DNA of 64,000 nt from Sipunculus nudus (Eukaryota; Annelida; Sipuncula; Golfingiida; Sipunculidae), in contig CM049306.1 of the NCBI GenBank assembly GCA_026874595.1, positions 35,108,019 through 35,172,018 of the forward strand, in the 5' to 3' direction. Every line of letters starts with the position of its first letter. The first letter of the stretch is position 1. The notes under the pieces are model-generated. The model made no database searches. It was not told the DNA's origin and saw only the letters and a list, made by a program, of their open reading frames with translations. Below, piece by piece: positions 36,352 to 49,780 of this stretch. The translations under genes were made by a program, and so were the position numbers.

Positions 36352-38670
36352 GTTTTTAGGATATTTAGTCAACTGAACCCCTCCCCGAATCCTGGATCAG
36401 CCACTGCTTGGACAGTGGTATTCTTTCTCACATGATGTCAGGAACTTTCTTTTTGTCTGATAAAGTGGACCTAAGGTCCTTATGGGGCTAGGAATTCTGC
36501 TTGAATAGGTTTCATGTTAAACAAATAAAAGAATTTCATTTCTCAGTGTGGTCGATGAGACTCTGTATGTTCAGCAGGGATTGAAGATGGTCTGAAAAAT
36601 TCAGGTCTTAATATGCAATCAGTCAATGCGTAGGTAATTTCTTGATAGAAAATATGATAACCTGGAAAAAGAACGTCGCACCAAAGAAATAAATTCCAGT
36701 CTGCAGTCACGTTATTATAGTGATGGGTGTTGCTCTCCGATGACCTCGAAATTCTCTTTCTGCGTCCAACTCGGGCTGCGTGGCGTGCTGACTGTCTGCA
36801 TGGCACCTGCTGAACTTGGATTACAAAACCTAATCATTTCACCTTTCAAAATTTTCCCCTCAAAATTGGTCCGTTTAATTATTTAATCACTTAACTTTCC
36901 ATTTTATAGTTGCAGAGGGAGCACCTAGAGCAGGGGTCACAGACAATACCAATTAGAGAGCATGGCAGCCCAGAAACTTCATTTGATTCGATGGACTGCG
37001 ACACGAATTAATGATTTACATGATATAAAGATGAGAAAAAATACACCCTGCAACACTACAGGTGTACTTTAAACGTTAAATCTACTACAGCGTCGCATAA
37101 TATTGACAAATTATATTTGTCTAAATTTTAGATGGCATTTTTCATCACACTGCAATACTAAAAGCAATACATTGAAATATAAGTATACAAATAAAACCTT
37201 TGATATTTCTCTTGTAAACCAGATCAGGTACGTATGATATTATCTAGTCTAGGGAAACATGAACTACCTAACAACATCACATTAAAAATGTCGATGTAGC
37301 GTTTTCAGATAACACCCTATTCAGTTTGCTCCCCACGACTACAGAACCCCCTTTCAAAATCGTTCAATCTTTATGTAAACATTCCTATCATTTCTCTCTT
37401 CTTGATTTTCCAAATTAGTTTGAACCTTCGTATAATTAATTTTTGCGTGTCAAATTCCATTCGCTTTGGTTAAGTCCAGATATGAGTGATTAATAATATA
37501 CATGTGATTAACATTTTCAGAAACTTTATTTTTGCATAAATTTAGTACCTTTCATATGGTTTATTGAAACATTATATCATGGTTAAAAGCATTGAAATCC
37601 TTCAGCAATTACGAAAAGGTTAATCTAAGCAGGGCGGAGGTAAACGGAAATTAAGTTCAGACTACCCCAGGGAGGGGGGAGGGGGAGGGGTCTCTGCCAA
37701 ACTTGCTTCAGATTTATTCCACTTTGTCTGGTGTTTTGGCAACACTTGAGATGTTTCCTGAACCCACATATGTGGCTTGCTATGACGAAATAAAAAAAAA
37801 CTCGAGCTAAAATTAGATATAGAATGAAACCCTGGTCAATACTGATCAAAGTATTACCGAACTGTAATTGTTATACCAAACATCTTCCTCCACATCATAT
37901 TAAAACGCGAAATATACAAGTAGAGCGAGTAACAAAAAAATGTACTCAGCCTGGTGCTGTCATATTGCTTATAGTTATGCCGTCCATAAAACGGAAATAG
38001 TTCCTTGGTTGAAATATCCGGTAATTGAAGAATCCTCCTAAACTAGTTTATTTCAAGTTATGAGGAAGTGAAGTACCCGCCCACATCCTCCGTTCCGGCA
38101 ATAAAACTAACAATCTTGCCGTATATAAACATCCTCAATGTCCATGCACCTGTGAGCAGAGATTTAAATATCTGCTCTGGGAAACTGCGCAATCAGAAAC
38201 CTTTATTCTTCAAATACTAAAAATTAATATGATGGAGTACCCGACAGATTTACAATCAATTAAAATGGGAATGTCAGGGAGTTACAAATAAGTACTGTAT
38301 TCCGAAAATGTTATGACATTATTTGTATTGCTAAAAAAAGAAATTTATTAAATCAGATCGTTAGAATAAAAGAAAACTGAATACATGTATAATATCAGAA
38401 GTAAAAAGAATATGAAATTTTTGGGAGATTTAACATTGGTAACTTACACCACTGTGAAGATCCACTGTGTACCTAAGGTTCCAGGTAGATCTTTAAACTG
38501 TTCGCCATTCACTCCATTGCGAATAACCTTTGTAGGTTATAAACAATCAGCTAACGTTATTAATGATTCTAACGATGAATTATGTTTTATTACTTTAAAC
38601 GCTGGTAGGTTGGCTTTACGTGAATAAACCAATAAACAACCTGACATGTCTACCTATGAAAAGAATTATT
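36352..38670. other. Intergenic, nothing recognised
   Basis: Only short unsupported frames. A segment near 36,383 reads CCGAATCCTGGATC, similar to pieces near 6,563 and 39,410. A G-rich run lies at 37,668-37,690. Confidence 0.4.
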
Positions 38671-38693
38671 GAGAGAGAGAGAGAGAGAGAGAG
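38671..38693. repeat. (GA)n microsatellite
   Basis: About eleven GA steps. Confidence 0.9.
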
Positions 38694-40897
38694 GGAGTTG
38701 GGGCGGAATTATTGAGGAAGACCGCTCGCACGTTGGCATAAGAAGATTTATGATAGCTGCCGTAGTTAACGGATTGCACGTCAAAAGTATGAACTGGCTT
38801 GTTTTATGGTTGATCCAATCTGGCCGGATGGTGCCAAATATAGTAATTTAACGCATTTATCATACGAGATCTCGACGCACAATGGGCGTCAGTGCAAAGA
38901 AGCGCTGCTGATCCCCGTACTGTTACAGGCTTTTGATGTTTGGCGCCTTCTCTAAGTCGGCAAAAATTCTGTATGCACTTGGATCTTCCTGTCTGAGTTC
39001 TTTTGTGAAACTGGGGCAGGGTTGTTTTATGATCCTCCTAGATCCGTCACTTTCCCTTTCCTTAGCCACAGCTGGGTTAAGAACCGGGGCATAACCACAA
39101 TTGAGTGTCGCAGGGATCTTTCACTAATATGACTCTGGTCGCGCTGCAAAAAGGATTTCTTGGGGGCCACTGCGCATCCAAGTGTTCTAATATACTGGAT
39201 TCCAATGCTGCTTTTGTGATCTTGACTTCCCCCGAGAATATCCAATAATACTGAACGTTGTCATATAAGGGCTCGCCTACTGATATTTAACACTGAGGCA
39301 AACACTCGGAATATGTTCATACAACCCGGCTCCGAGTGGCTATATACACCAATATTTTACACATTAATTTAACTATTAAAATATACATTAAGAACAGGGG
39401 GCGGATGCAGGATTAAGGACAAGGAGAGGTACAACCCATTGCTTATAACAAAACCTAAACAAAGGTCCCCCCCCCCTGGGATCCGCTTCTAAGAAATAGA
39501 ACATGAAATTAATGGAATAATCTATGTAACAGTTGCAAAAAAGTTGACACTTTCTTGTCCTATCTTGTTCCTAAATCATCAGTAAGTTAGCAATGTAAAG
39601 CCTACTCTTGAATGAAGGTTGATTTGTTAATGAGCGGTCGTGGTGTTCTATCTTGTAGTAAAAAAAGATAGGCCTCGTGTTTGAGCCATACATATATATG
39701 GCGTTGTTCGTCAAAGATAGAAAGCTAAATGGGAGGCAACAGGAAAGTGACTTTATCCGTCGCGTGTCTGGGAGTTATAATGTTTTACATAAATGAATTA
39801 TAGAGTCTGATCAGGTAAGCATTACAGCAACCTTCAATGTGGCTTGAAACAGTACCGGGTATGGGACCAGCACGGCGCCGGAACGCGAGATATATGTATA
39901 ACTTGATATTTGACCCCTGTCTTCAGCGTGTTAAAAAATGGCCGAACTCTGTGGAAACAAAGTAAATAGATGCATTCATTAAAGAAAAGGTAAGTGACTT
40001 ATTATTGGCCACCTCGTTCATGCCAACTTGAAGACGAGGGAAGGGCGTCTGACTGATGAAAAGACATTCATCTTTGTGGGTCAGTCTGTGGCTTGAAGTA
40101 AGAAGGTACAATTATAACTGCGGCGTGCAGTATCTTTCTGTGTGAGGGAGGTCTGATATTGGTCAGCGATATCGGATCAATACTACAAGGGGATTTTATC
40201 GCCACCCCCGGCATAATAAAATGAATTTTTCCCCAATAAACATCGCGATTTTCCTGTTAGTTGCGTCCAATAAAGACAATGGAATTTACCAGCACCAAAC
40301 TTGATTATCGAAATAACAGGATCATTTCATAATATACGACTATAAACGCGACATAAATGTCACGATGTTTTGTAAGCTTACGATTTATAATGAAAGCTTT
40401 TGGGAAGAATCGGGTCACCTCCATTGCTCATGGTTATTGATGAATACACAGCTGATATACATTAATCTAAGTTAATGATTGCTTTTATTACCATGATATG
40501 TTGGTGATCTATTTTATTAGGATTGTAAATTTAGAATAACGCATCTTCACGTGACTATTGTAAACAGCAAATAAAATGCTTCCGTTACGGTCACCTGATT
40601 TTTTCATGGATCAGGGGTTCTGATGTTTCGTTTTATCCTGGATAAATTCTTACGTGCAGCTTATCCATATTTGTAAGAGTAATAAGATAATGCAGTGATA
40701 ATATTTATATAGCCAAAAGCGGGCTCATATAGTTGAGTCAAATAAATGGGCCTCATGTTGTGCTGACTGGGGACAGTTAATTAAAAGTTTGGTCAGTTTT
40801 TCCTAAAAAATAAACCCTGCTTCTATCGCCCAACAGTCACCAGAAGATTTCCACGTTAACGATCGTGACATCTGGGTGATTTAGGAAAAATAAATAT
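38694..40897. other. Intergenic, nothing recognised
   Basis: A C-rich tract with CCTGGGATCCGC at 39,468-39,485 faces a GGGGGCGGATGCAGG segment at about 39,397, a weak inverted pair. No gene supported. Confidence 0.4.
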
Positions 40898-41590
40898 TGT
40901 TACAGGTACCCTTTTTATTGTGTGACACGGGCGTAACTCGTGTTGTAGCGCTCTTGCCTGGGCGAGTGTTGCGCTCTCAGTTTAATCCGTACTGGTTGAA
41001 CTCTCGTTGTCATGCCAGCTTGCGGCTGTCTCGCCTGGCAGAGCCGGGGCGAGCTCAAGTGTGAACCCTAATATGTTGAAACACGGCATTTGTTGTTCCG
41101 GTATGTTCTTTGAACGTGTGTACTATGTTAGAATCTTTAGAATGTTCGAGAAGTGGAAAATTCTCGGCTTGGGGTGAAAAGTGGGCTGCGTTTTAGAGCC
41201 GGGAGAGAGAGGAGAGAAGTTTCAAGCGGACACTGAAGCGTGTGTGTCAGTTTGAGGGGCCTATTCCGTTGAGTGCGACAATTATAGAATTTCTTCAGAT
41301 TTTCTCCTGGATTTTGTGACGGGTCTTGTTTGGTCTTCAGTTTGCTTTCTGGATTGTTACAAGAGCTTTATATTGGACTGTTATTCTCCGAGAGTATACA
41401 TTTAAAGAACTTGTCGCTGTGGCTTGATGGTATCCAGGTACTGTGAACTTTGTTTATTAGGCTGTGTGATTATATTGATTTGATGTCATACTGTTATTGT
41501 ACTGTTTAATTGTATTGTTTGAGTGTACTGTAATGTTAGGGTTGTTTTAAGAATAAATTATAGTTATTTGTTAACAAAAAAACACTGACT
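40898..41590 (+). mobile_element. Solo LTR lacking its 3' end (plus)
   Basis: Starts TGTTACAGGTACCC and follows the reverse complement of the 59,363 copy through GTGTGACACGGGCG, the CTCGCCTGG-type GC-rich block, GTGTGAACCCTAATATG, CTTGTCGCTGTGG and CAGGTACTGTGAACTTTG. An AATAAA at 41,552-41,557 is a candidate polyadenylation signal. It breaks off within AACACTGACTTTT; about 135 bp of the LTR including the GTTCCGTAACA end are missing. Confidence 0.85.
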
Positions 41591-41761
41591 TTTGAAAGAA
41601 GACAATCGACCTATAAGAAAAATTTAGCCAAAATATTGATATCGAAATTCATCAACACCTATATGTTTCAGCTCCCTGACTGACCCGGAGGCTCAGTACA
41701 ACCAGTCTGTTTCAGTGGTGTGTCAGTTTATTAAATGGTAATTACCGCCGCCAGAAGGTAG
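41591..41761. other. Junction DNA after truncated LTR
   Basis: No recognised feature. Confidence 0.4.
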
Positions 41762-41822
41762 GCGTTCATTCCCGTTCGTGTGTGTTTGTTCACAAAATAA
41801 CTCACGCAGTGATGAACGGAAT
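41762..41822 (+). repeat. Dispersed copy of a 60-75 bp inverted-end sequence
   Basis: GCGTTCATTCCCGTTCGTGTG, then TTTGTTCACAA-ATAACTC and GATGAACGGAA. The same blocks in the same order form both arms of the element at 54,832-55,443. Here it is a single arm. Confidence 0.6.
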
Positions 41823-43616
41823 CCCATGTAATATTCAGACCACCTCAATAATCGATTATATTTTGCCTGTCCGGCTCATGATCCGGATACAGGAAGGATT
41901 TCAAGGAAAATTCATAAATGTGCAGTCACATGTATGCCCCAGTTGAGAATGGGAATATGGGCCGAACAAGAGAATGCTAACACGTGTCGGGGGAGCTAAT
42001 GCACCAATAAACTTGGGAATATGGGTATATATATTAATAAAAACATGGGTGGCCAAGTACCCGACCTTAAGGACTTGGCACGTTGCGGAGGCATGTATTC
42101 CTGAGAAAGCATATGCCAAGATGTATTCAAAGAGATACCGTGATCTCGCTTTTAAACACTGTAGACAATACGTGCATGAATGATGAAAGGTTGGTGAACG
42201 GATGATAAGTAATACATGTATTCAGACTGATACCATCTTCACGTCACCACGGAGACCTGTAAGATGAGAACGGACGGTTTGGTATCATTCAAATATACGA
42301 CGTTTCAGAAAAAACTAGCAATTACCAGTGCTACGCACGGTTTGGGGCAAGCAGTCTTTCATGGTTGAATGTCTTGGTTATATTATTTTTAAACATGCAC
42401 TTTAGCAACCCACTTCAAAGTCGGGTTTTTTAAAACGTTGGGATTAAATTCCACTGATTTTTACTTCAGATCATTTAAGGGATCACTATTCAGCAGTATG
42501 AGTGGACAGGAAGGGTTGGGGTGAGGCTTAAGTGGCATGCATGTGAAGGCCTACAAAATATACAAAAAAAACAGTTCTTTTCCCTACCCAAACCTACTTA
42601 TTTTTCATAAAATCGAACAGATAAAACCAGAATATTCTTCTAAAGGTAATATCCGTAAAATGTACTCAGAAACAGTGAAATTATACACAAAGTACGGTAT
42701 GATTGGCCTCGTGGACATGGTAGACGGTTTTGCATGCATTGTAAAATGTGACTGGCTAGTCATGATGCAACCAGCCCCCCAGCCCCCGATCGATCGCGTA
42801 TGACTGTTAGGACTAGGCACTCTTTGAGGCTGCTAAATAGGTGCAGTCATTTTTTATGACATTTGGTCTTAACTTTCAGTGTTAAATCGAATAACTTTTC
42901 TTCCCGTAAAAATATGTGTCCTTCGGTACACAAAATATTGAACACTATAATATCAGTTGAACATGACACATACTTCCGGCAACGATTATCAGCTGCGATC
43001 AACGCATGCGTTTATCACAGACGTTGAGCACTGCTCGATTTCTGCGATGAACGCATCCGTTAAACGCTCAGGAGATTCCACTTTATGACGTAAAATTGGG
43101 GAAGGCCTCACTTTCATTTAAAAAAATATGAGTTTTAAAATTCTTGGAAGGGGAATTACTGTAAGGAAGCATCATCATGTCTATAACACTCAACATGCAT
43201 CTTACTATATCACTGAACAATTGCAACAATGAATTAGATGCAGTAAAAAGTGATATTTAAATTGAAGCAAAAGAGAGCGTTCAGCACGGGCGCCTGGACA
43301 GTTATTTTTCCCGAGTTTGTGTGTGTGTATGCGTGTGTGTGTGGGGGGGGGGGGTCCTATCCCACATTAATTTAAATAAATATTAATATTAAAAACATAA
43401 CTATTTGTTATATGTTTACTGAAATATCATTAAGATTTACAGGGATAAATCTTAATCTGAAAGGCCAAAACGACGTTTCGTCACCTTCTTGTCATGTGTT
43501 GCCGCATAGTTGCCTGTCCGTTGATTGCATATGAAAAACCGATGCGATAAACGCAATGCAATAAACACTGGTATGTGTGACCGTGCGACACGTTTTTAGT
43601 CGCATGCGACTCGCTA
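41823..43616. other. Intergenic with possible worn inverted pair
   Basis: TGGGAATATGGG blocks occur at about 41,950 and 42,013. The segment near 42,966 (ACACATAC ... ATGCGTTTATC) and the reverse complement of the segment ending near 43,585 (ACACATAC ... TTGCGTTTATC) are weakly alike. A TG/G tract lies at 43,317-43,354. The perfect palindrome AGTCGCATGCGACT is at 43,599-43,612. No gene supported. Confidence 0.35.
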
Positions 43617-43617
43617 A

Positions 43618-44180
43618 AGCCTCGGTCACAACCCGCTGCGGTCACCGCAAACCGTAGAGTGCCGTGCGGTTTTAGGGACCGCAGGAATACTTTAGCCTCG
43701 GTCACAACCAGCTGCGGTCACCGCACACCGTAGATCACTGTTCGGTGTTTGAAACCACAGGAATACTTATGCGGCCGACGTGCGGGAACGGGAAGGTGTC
43801 TTCCTCATTCTCACGGCCATCGCACGGTAAAGTAAGCTAACCCTGCGGACGCCGCAAGCTAACCTTGCGGAAGCCGTAAAGACCCCTTGCGACAGCCGCA
43901 GGTACACCGTACGTCTCTCGGGTAGCCAAGTAGGCGTTAAAAATCGCACGGGCATCCTACGACATCCAATACGTCTACTGTACGGTGCCCTTACGGAGTC
44001 CGTAGGTGGCTGCCTGACGCACGGCCGCCGCATCAACTTAAACGCTTGCGCTAATGTCAGTTACGGTCGTTGCGGAGCCCCTGCGGCTTTTGAAAAACGC
44101 ACGGTTGCCGTGCGTCTCCCGCACGGAATAGCCCAAAACACTCGCCGTACGGCGACCGTATCCCGGTTGTGACCGAGGCT
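43618..44180. mobile_element. PIF/Harbinger-like MITE with TAA target duplication
   Basis: The left end AGCCTCGGTCACAACC and the right end GGTTGTGACCGAGGCT are perfect 16-bp inverted repeats, flanked on both sides by TAA (43,615-43,617 and 44,181-44,183). A 3-bp TWA duplication is typical of PIF/Harbinger (established); the assignment is inference. The left 76 bp is tandemly duplicated (43,618-43,693 and 43,694-43,769), so there are two left ends. The inside is strikingly GC- and CpG-rich, with CGTGCG, CGTACGG and CCGCA words. No transposase. The 89-codon minus frame within is not a gene. Confidence 0.8.
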
Positions 44181-44183
44181 TAA

Positions 44184-45824
44184 TTTGTCAAAGACTCCGT
44201 CGCATGCAAACCCGGTTCATGTGCACTCAAGCATATCAGGTCATGTGACAGGGGTCGCAGAAAGGACCCCCCGGTGGCAGGAGGGCTTGCAAAACAATTA
44301 TTTCAAGGTTCCCCCTTTTGAGAAGGGATCGCCGATGATGATTATTTTTGGCCGGTTACTGCGAATGTACGGAAACCCCAGACAGAGCCCCCAGAGTAAA
44401 CTCTGTCCCGCCATAACACACTCTATGGCCATTGTGTTACCGGGCCCGAAAACACAAAGAAAAGAGGCGCCCGCGGGGAGCGAATATAAAAATTATTAAT
44501 TATGCAAGTAATACGAAAATATGGCAAATAAAAATGGGTTGAATCTCTTTGGACACACCCGGAGCATATGTATGTCGAAAATCACGGCAATCCGTACGGT
44601 AGTATCAGAGGAGATACGGAAAATTACAAAAATCGCCTTACGCTATTAATATATAGATGCCGCCATTTGGCTTTAAAAATGGCCACGCTGAAGGGTGAAG
44701 GACATGGCGAACGGCGATTGGGGTTTCGTGTTAAACAGCAATAACTCCTCAAGTTCGACCTGTCAAAATATGGTGATCCGCTTGAAGAAGCAGGGATATG
44801 GGTCTTCTCCGTATCTTATGAGAACAGCTTCACCCTGCTGTGGGGCTTTTCGTCACCTTCCCCAGACTATATGAATCAGTGAAGCGCAAGAAATAACATC
44901 AGCCCCGTTACACATAAGCATTAATCACCACTCTAAAGCACCCGCCGTCTCTGTAAAAAAACCGCCAGCGACTTCTTTTGAGTCCTGGGCAACAAGATTT
45001 ATCATAAAGCGAGGGCAGATGTCGAACGTGAGATGAACCTAAAGTAAATCGTAATAAGAAATCCTTTTGTTTTAAAATTAATCAGAGATGTAGCAGTTCC
45101 TGTGATCAGGTCTGTCTACTTGCGTTTTTGGGTCCATATATCACCGCCCTAAAACATTAGTTGTCTCTGAAAGAACTCTTGTCTTCCTTTGAATTATAAG
45201 ACATTCATAAGGACATTAACTGAAAGTGAGATGAATCGAGATTTAGTTGTAATAGAAAGTTAGTGTTGTGATAATTCTGCCCATGGGTCTTGTTTGGTGA
45301 AAAAAGTTCAGAATTGATAATTTTCTTCACATCCACTCTCTCGCCACATAACAGTATTTAGGAAGATATGTTTTCGTTATACTGTAATATTTTTGTTTTA
45401 TTTTCAGTACTACCTGATTCATGATTAACATTTAATTTAAACAATCAAAAACATGGGCTTATTAACATTTATGACAATTAAGCGTGGTAATGACACGTGC
45501 AAAATCCTAATTCTGTCAACAGAAAAATGCAATATTGAAATGTTATTGAGGAAAATGTGACAAAACTGAAACGCGATTGACGGTATTATTCCGACATTTA
45601 AAAATTGCGCCTTTTATTCCCCTGAAAACCAGGGACAACAGTTACTTTGTCCGCCACCTCTAAAGAGAGTCCCCCCGCCACAGAAACAAGCCCAATGATT
45701 CTGCTTGATAACGCAAAAAAATGTTGATGAGACGTTTTTTAAATGACCATATACGACTCGGCCTTGACTCTAAGATAACAATCATTATGAGTTGATTTTC
45801 TCTGTATAAATATGAAATTTATTG
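44184..45824. other. Intergenic, 104-codon frame unplaced
   Basis: The plus frame 44,185-44,499 begins right at the MITE junction and shows no domain; its GC-rich composition keeps it open. The rest is featureless. Confidence 0.35.
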
Positions 45825-45831
45825 ATATATA

Positions 45832-45862
<31 letters not shown>
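45825..45862. repeat. (TA)n microsatellite
   Basis: About 18 TA steps after ATATCTATAT. Confidence 0.9.
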
Positions 45863-45864
<2 letters not shown>

Positions 45865-47931
45865 TGTTGATATTTGTTACGTCATTGATTAGGATTCATG
45901 ATATATAAAGGGAAAGTAAGTTTTCACATACTTTGTCTCATCCGCCAAGGTCTATTTATTTTTTCGGCATCTGGTTTAGAACCGGCTGTAGTGCATTCTT
46001 TGGTGCACGCCTTCCAGGCTCCCCATGATAAATTCTATTTTATGAAAACCGGGCTACCGAGACGCCATACTACCAGGCAAAACTGTGTCTCAAAGTCCCT
46101 AGAGATGTCATTAAATTAAGTTCCCTCCGAAGTAACAATGCCACGAAGCATTTTAATAAATCTACAAGTTTAAGATTTACGAGATACGGCGACGGTTAAA
46201 GCGACCCTGGATAGCTTTTGTATCTGGAGAAAAGACGACGCTGTTGATGGTAGCTTTGAATTTATGCTCTTCCAGATCATTTGATCTATAAATCAAATGT
46301 TTTCTTTTCTCTTGTGTGGTCTCAGAGAATTCTGAATGCGTGTGTCACTGGTTCCGGGAAAAACACATACTCGACATCGAAATGAATGCCTATACGAGAT
46401 AATACAATTAGATATAATTATTTTCCTCATCTGAAGATATTTACGAAGGAATAATATTATACATCACTCATTAAAATATTTATGTAAATAATAAATACAC
46501 GTTTAATACTGTTTGCGAAATCCGATGAATTTAGACATGTCTTTGTTTTTTCAGTGATGGCAAATTAAAAAAATGAAAACCTTTGATCCTATTTTCAATG
46601 CATCGTGATAAATTTTTTTTGTGAAACCTTAATAAATGGAACATAAAACTTTTCAAATACAGTCATAATACCATTTAAGAGGTCATTAGGTTAAAATTTG
46701 TTTGAAAAATAAAACTTGAACCTTTCCTTCTAATTGTTTTTAAACATGAACCATGCCAATATAAATATGACATTATTTGTCAATATATGTTTCAGGAAGT
46801 TAAATAAATAAATTTCTTAGAGCCTCATGCAAGGGGATTCAGATTAACCTTCTTTCAACCGTTACTTAATTTATTTGACATATATTATAATTCACTTCAA
46901 TTTTAAGGGATCAACAATTTAATTTATGTACAACACTATTAATTATCTTTCAATCGCAACTTAATTGATTAGAAATAGAATATAATACATAAAATTATTA
47001 AATTGTTCTTATAAATTCAATGTCATTTTAAACCGTATAAAACGTCAAATTATATTTCTAACCAATTTAAGTGCGATTGAAAGTTTATTGTAATACAAAA
47101 TTTGTTCCATTACATAAATTCATTTGAATAGGTTTTGGACAAATTCATTGAAGCAGATGTCTAAGGATAATTTGATTTATTAAATTGTCCTCTATAAAGG
47201 GTTAACTCATTATATATATTTACATATTTTGTATGAAGAAAAAAGCCTTGACAAAGGTCCTACTTAAGAGTAATGTTATTCAGATTCAATGGATTTATGA
47301 TAGGACAAATTACGGTCAAGAAGAGCATTCAAGGGCGGTTACAACGTCTTAGACCAACGGGGGAACAACACCCTAGCGGGCACAGGCGAACACGTGTGCT
47401 TGAAATGCTAGCAGAATTCATATATTCTCTTTCATAGGTAAACGGTGCGCGACGATTAATCCTGCCCTACTTTTCGGTATTAAACGTTAATTATAAATCC
47501 TCCAGGTGGCCAGAGATTACACTTTACCCTCGATTTGTCTGTCAGCAATTTACATAAAAACCTGAACAAATTTTGTAAATGTTGTTTTGAAGGATTAGGA
47601 AAACACCCAATCAACAATCTTTTAAATTTTTAAGGTAATCTTGATCACCAGGGAAAATTCTAATTCAAGGTAAACGTCCCACGTTATTCGGCCATTTCGT
47701 TATTATAAAGCTTTCGATCGGTACAACGCGGTTGCTTTGTACTGGCATGGGGATGTTTAGCCATGACACGTATGTAGACCTAAACAGCAAAGTATTATGT
47801 GGATCATCCTGGCGGAGATTTGATGTCTACGACAACATCTCGTTGTTTCTGTTTCTATTTTAGGTATAAAGGAGGGGGTGCGCCCCCTCTGAAACCGCCC
47901 TGACGTTCACTCCAGATCATTTAGAACACAA
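45863..47931. other. Intergenic, nothing recognised
   Basis: No supported feature apart from a GAGGGGG/CCCCCTC hairpin around TGCG at about 47,871-47,889, just before the 90-bp duplication. Confidence 0.4.
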
Positions 47932-48110
47932 ACTTCAAGGAATAAAAAAGAGAAGATTATATGAAGACTGTATGACGACAGAACCTGCTGTTTTAGGACT
48001 TGCTGGCAGACAAGAAAAAATACTTCAAGGAATAAAAAAAGAAGATTAAATGAAGACGGTATGACGAAAGAACATGTTAATTTAGGACTTGCTGGCATAC
48101 ATAAAAAAGG
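47932..48110. repeat. 90-bp tandem duplication
   Basis: ACTTCAAGGAATAAAAAA begins at 47,932 and again at 48,022. Both units share GAAGATTA, TGAAGAC, GTATGACGA, and TTTAGGACTTGCTGGCA. The 126-codon minus frame across it owes its length to the duplication. Confidence 0.8.
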
Positions 48111-49251
48111 AGGTCTTAGCAGCAAAGTGAATGAGAGACGAGTCTGAGACAATGAGAAAGATATTTCAAAAGAGTGGAAAACAAGCTCATTAAGCTTTGT
48201 GTAAACACCAACAGGTACTCGCAGTGATGAACATACAAATGATGTATCCCAAATAACGACCAGGAGAAGCCGAGAGGAATAAATCATGCGATAAGCAACT
48301 GTATATATTATAAATATTATGTCTAGTGTGTGAATTTTGAATGGAAATTGGTTCTAGAAGAAACACCATAAACTACAGTAGATAAATCCTCGTCAAAAAT
48401 TAATTCAGGATTTCGAATTCACGAATGTTTTTCCAACTGTTAGACTATCTAGATTACAAAAAAGGTCAATTATATTCTGTTACTGAAAATGAGGCGACCT
48501 TTCAAATATGATTCATTGCCCAGTGCTTACCGGTACTAAAGTAGGGGGTCATGGGGCGCTTGTTATTAAGAGAGTGCAAAGATTAAATATCCGGTTTGAC
48601 GAGCACGGAAGTATGGTAGTAGTTGAAGTAATTTTTTTTATATTTAAGTTTTAATGCAAAATATGATTAGCAACATCGCTCGGCCACTGAAAATATTAGT
48701 CGAAACTAGATAAATATATACTATATCATATATAGGAAGCTCTAATTTGTATAGAGCGGAAGAGGTGATATTGATACAATAAAACCAAAAGGCAGTTCAG
48801 ATGGTTATATATCAGTGCTTTGAGAGATGGCCGAGCCATTGACCGGAAACTGTAAATCTGAAGAAACTGTAAATGTCAATACATAATACAGGAGATGATA
48901 TCACAACAAAAGGAAGAAGGCACGGACAGACCATTAACTTACCCCAGTGCGCAACTTTCTTCGACTGCGCTTGCGCATTCGAATCCGGTCATCCGGTCGC
49001 GATACAGTTCCTATAATTTGTAATCTGGGCATGAAGCTCTTTGTGCAGAATTGAACCTTTACACTTAGAAATGGTTCCAGAAGAAACCATGTGGTTTCTT
49101 AAGAGAACATGCAAGATTTTATTTTTGGAAAGTTTATGGACTCAATTCAAACCTTTACCATGCCGAAGGATAAAGAATAAAGCGGTGTAGACGCACAATC
49201 CGGCGTTGCTTTTTGGTATTATTAATTATTAAGTACTAGTATATGTACGAT
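48111..49251. other. Intergenic, nothing recognised
   Basis: No supported feature. Confidence 0.45.
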
Positions 49252-49737
49252 CAGGGTTGCCAGCAGCCAACTCTGAAAAAAAACCCTGACTATTCCCTGA
49301 CTTTCAGTTGTGTCAAGGATAAATCATCACGCAATTTACCGAGAAACTTTATTAGAAAAAGGAAGGGAACACCAGAATCATACATCAAGATCCTGTTTTT
49401 TTATATTACTGCACCGAAACACAATTAGTCCAGCATTACTTGTTGGATTTATATGTTGTGTATCCATACTTTGCATCATCAACCTTAATTTTTTATACAA
49501 ACATTAATAGGAAACAAGATTAAATCTGCTAACTTTTATATCACATTTTATAAGTGCCAAACTCTTTCTACCTGATATCTAACTGTGATCGCCATAGCCA
49601 TTTAAATTTTCCTGATTTATCCCGACTTAAAAAAATATCAAAGAATTCCCTGACTTTTTATAACATTTCCTGACTTTTACCAGATCTTGAAAATAAATAT
49701 TTTTTTCCTGACTTTTCCCTAAGCGCTTGTAACCCTA
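49252..49737. mobile_element. hAT-like MITE with CCTGACTTTT motifs
   Basis: The left end CAGGGTTGCCA and the right end TTGTAACCCTA are imperfect inverted repeats of the hAT type. CCCTGACT or CCTGACTTTT occurs near both ends (49,284, 49,296, then 49,650, 49,670 and 49,707). The 8-bp flanks (TGTACGAT and ATTATTCT) do not match, so no target duplication is visible. No transposase; the small frames inside are chance. Confidence 0.5.
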
Positions 49738-49779
49738 ATTATTCTAATTCCTGATTTATAAGGTCCACAAAGAGGGTCC

Positions 49780-49780
<1 letters not shown>

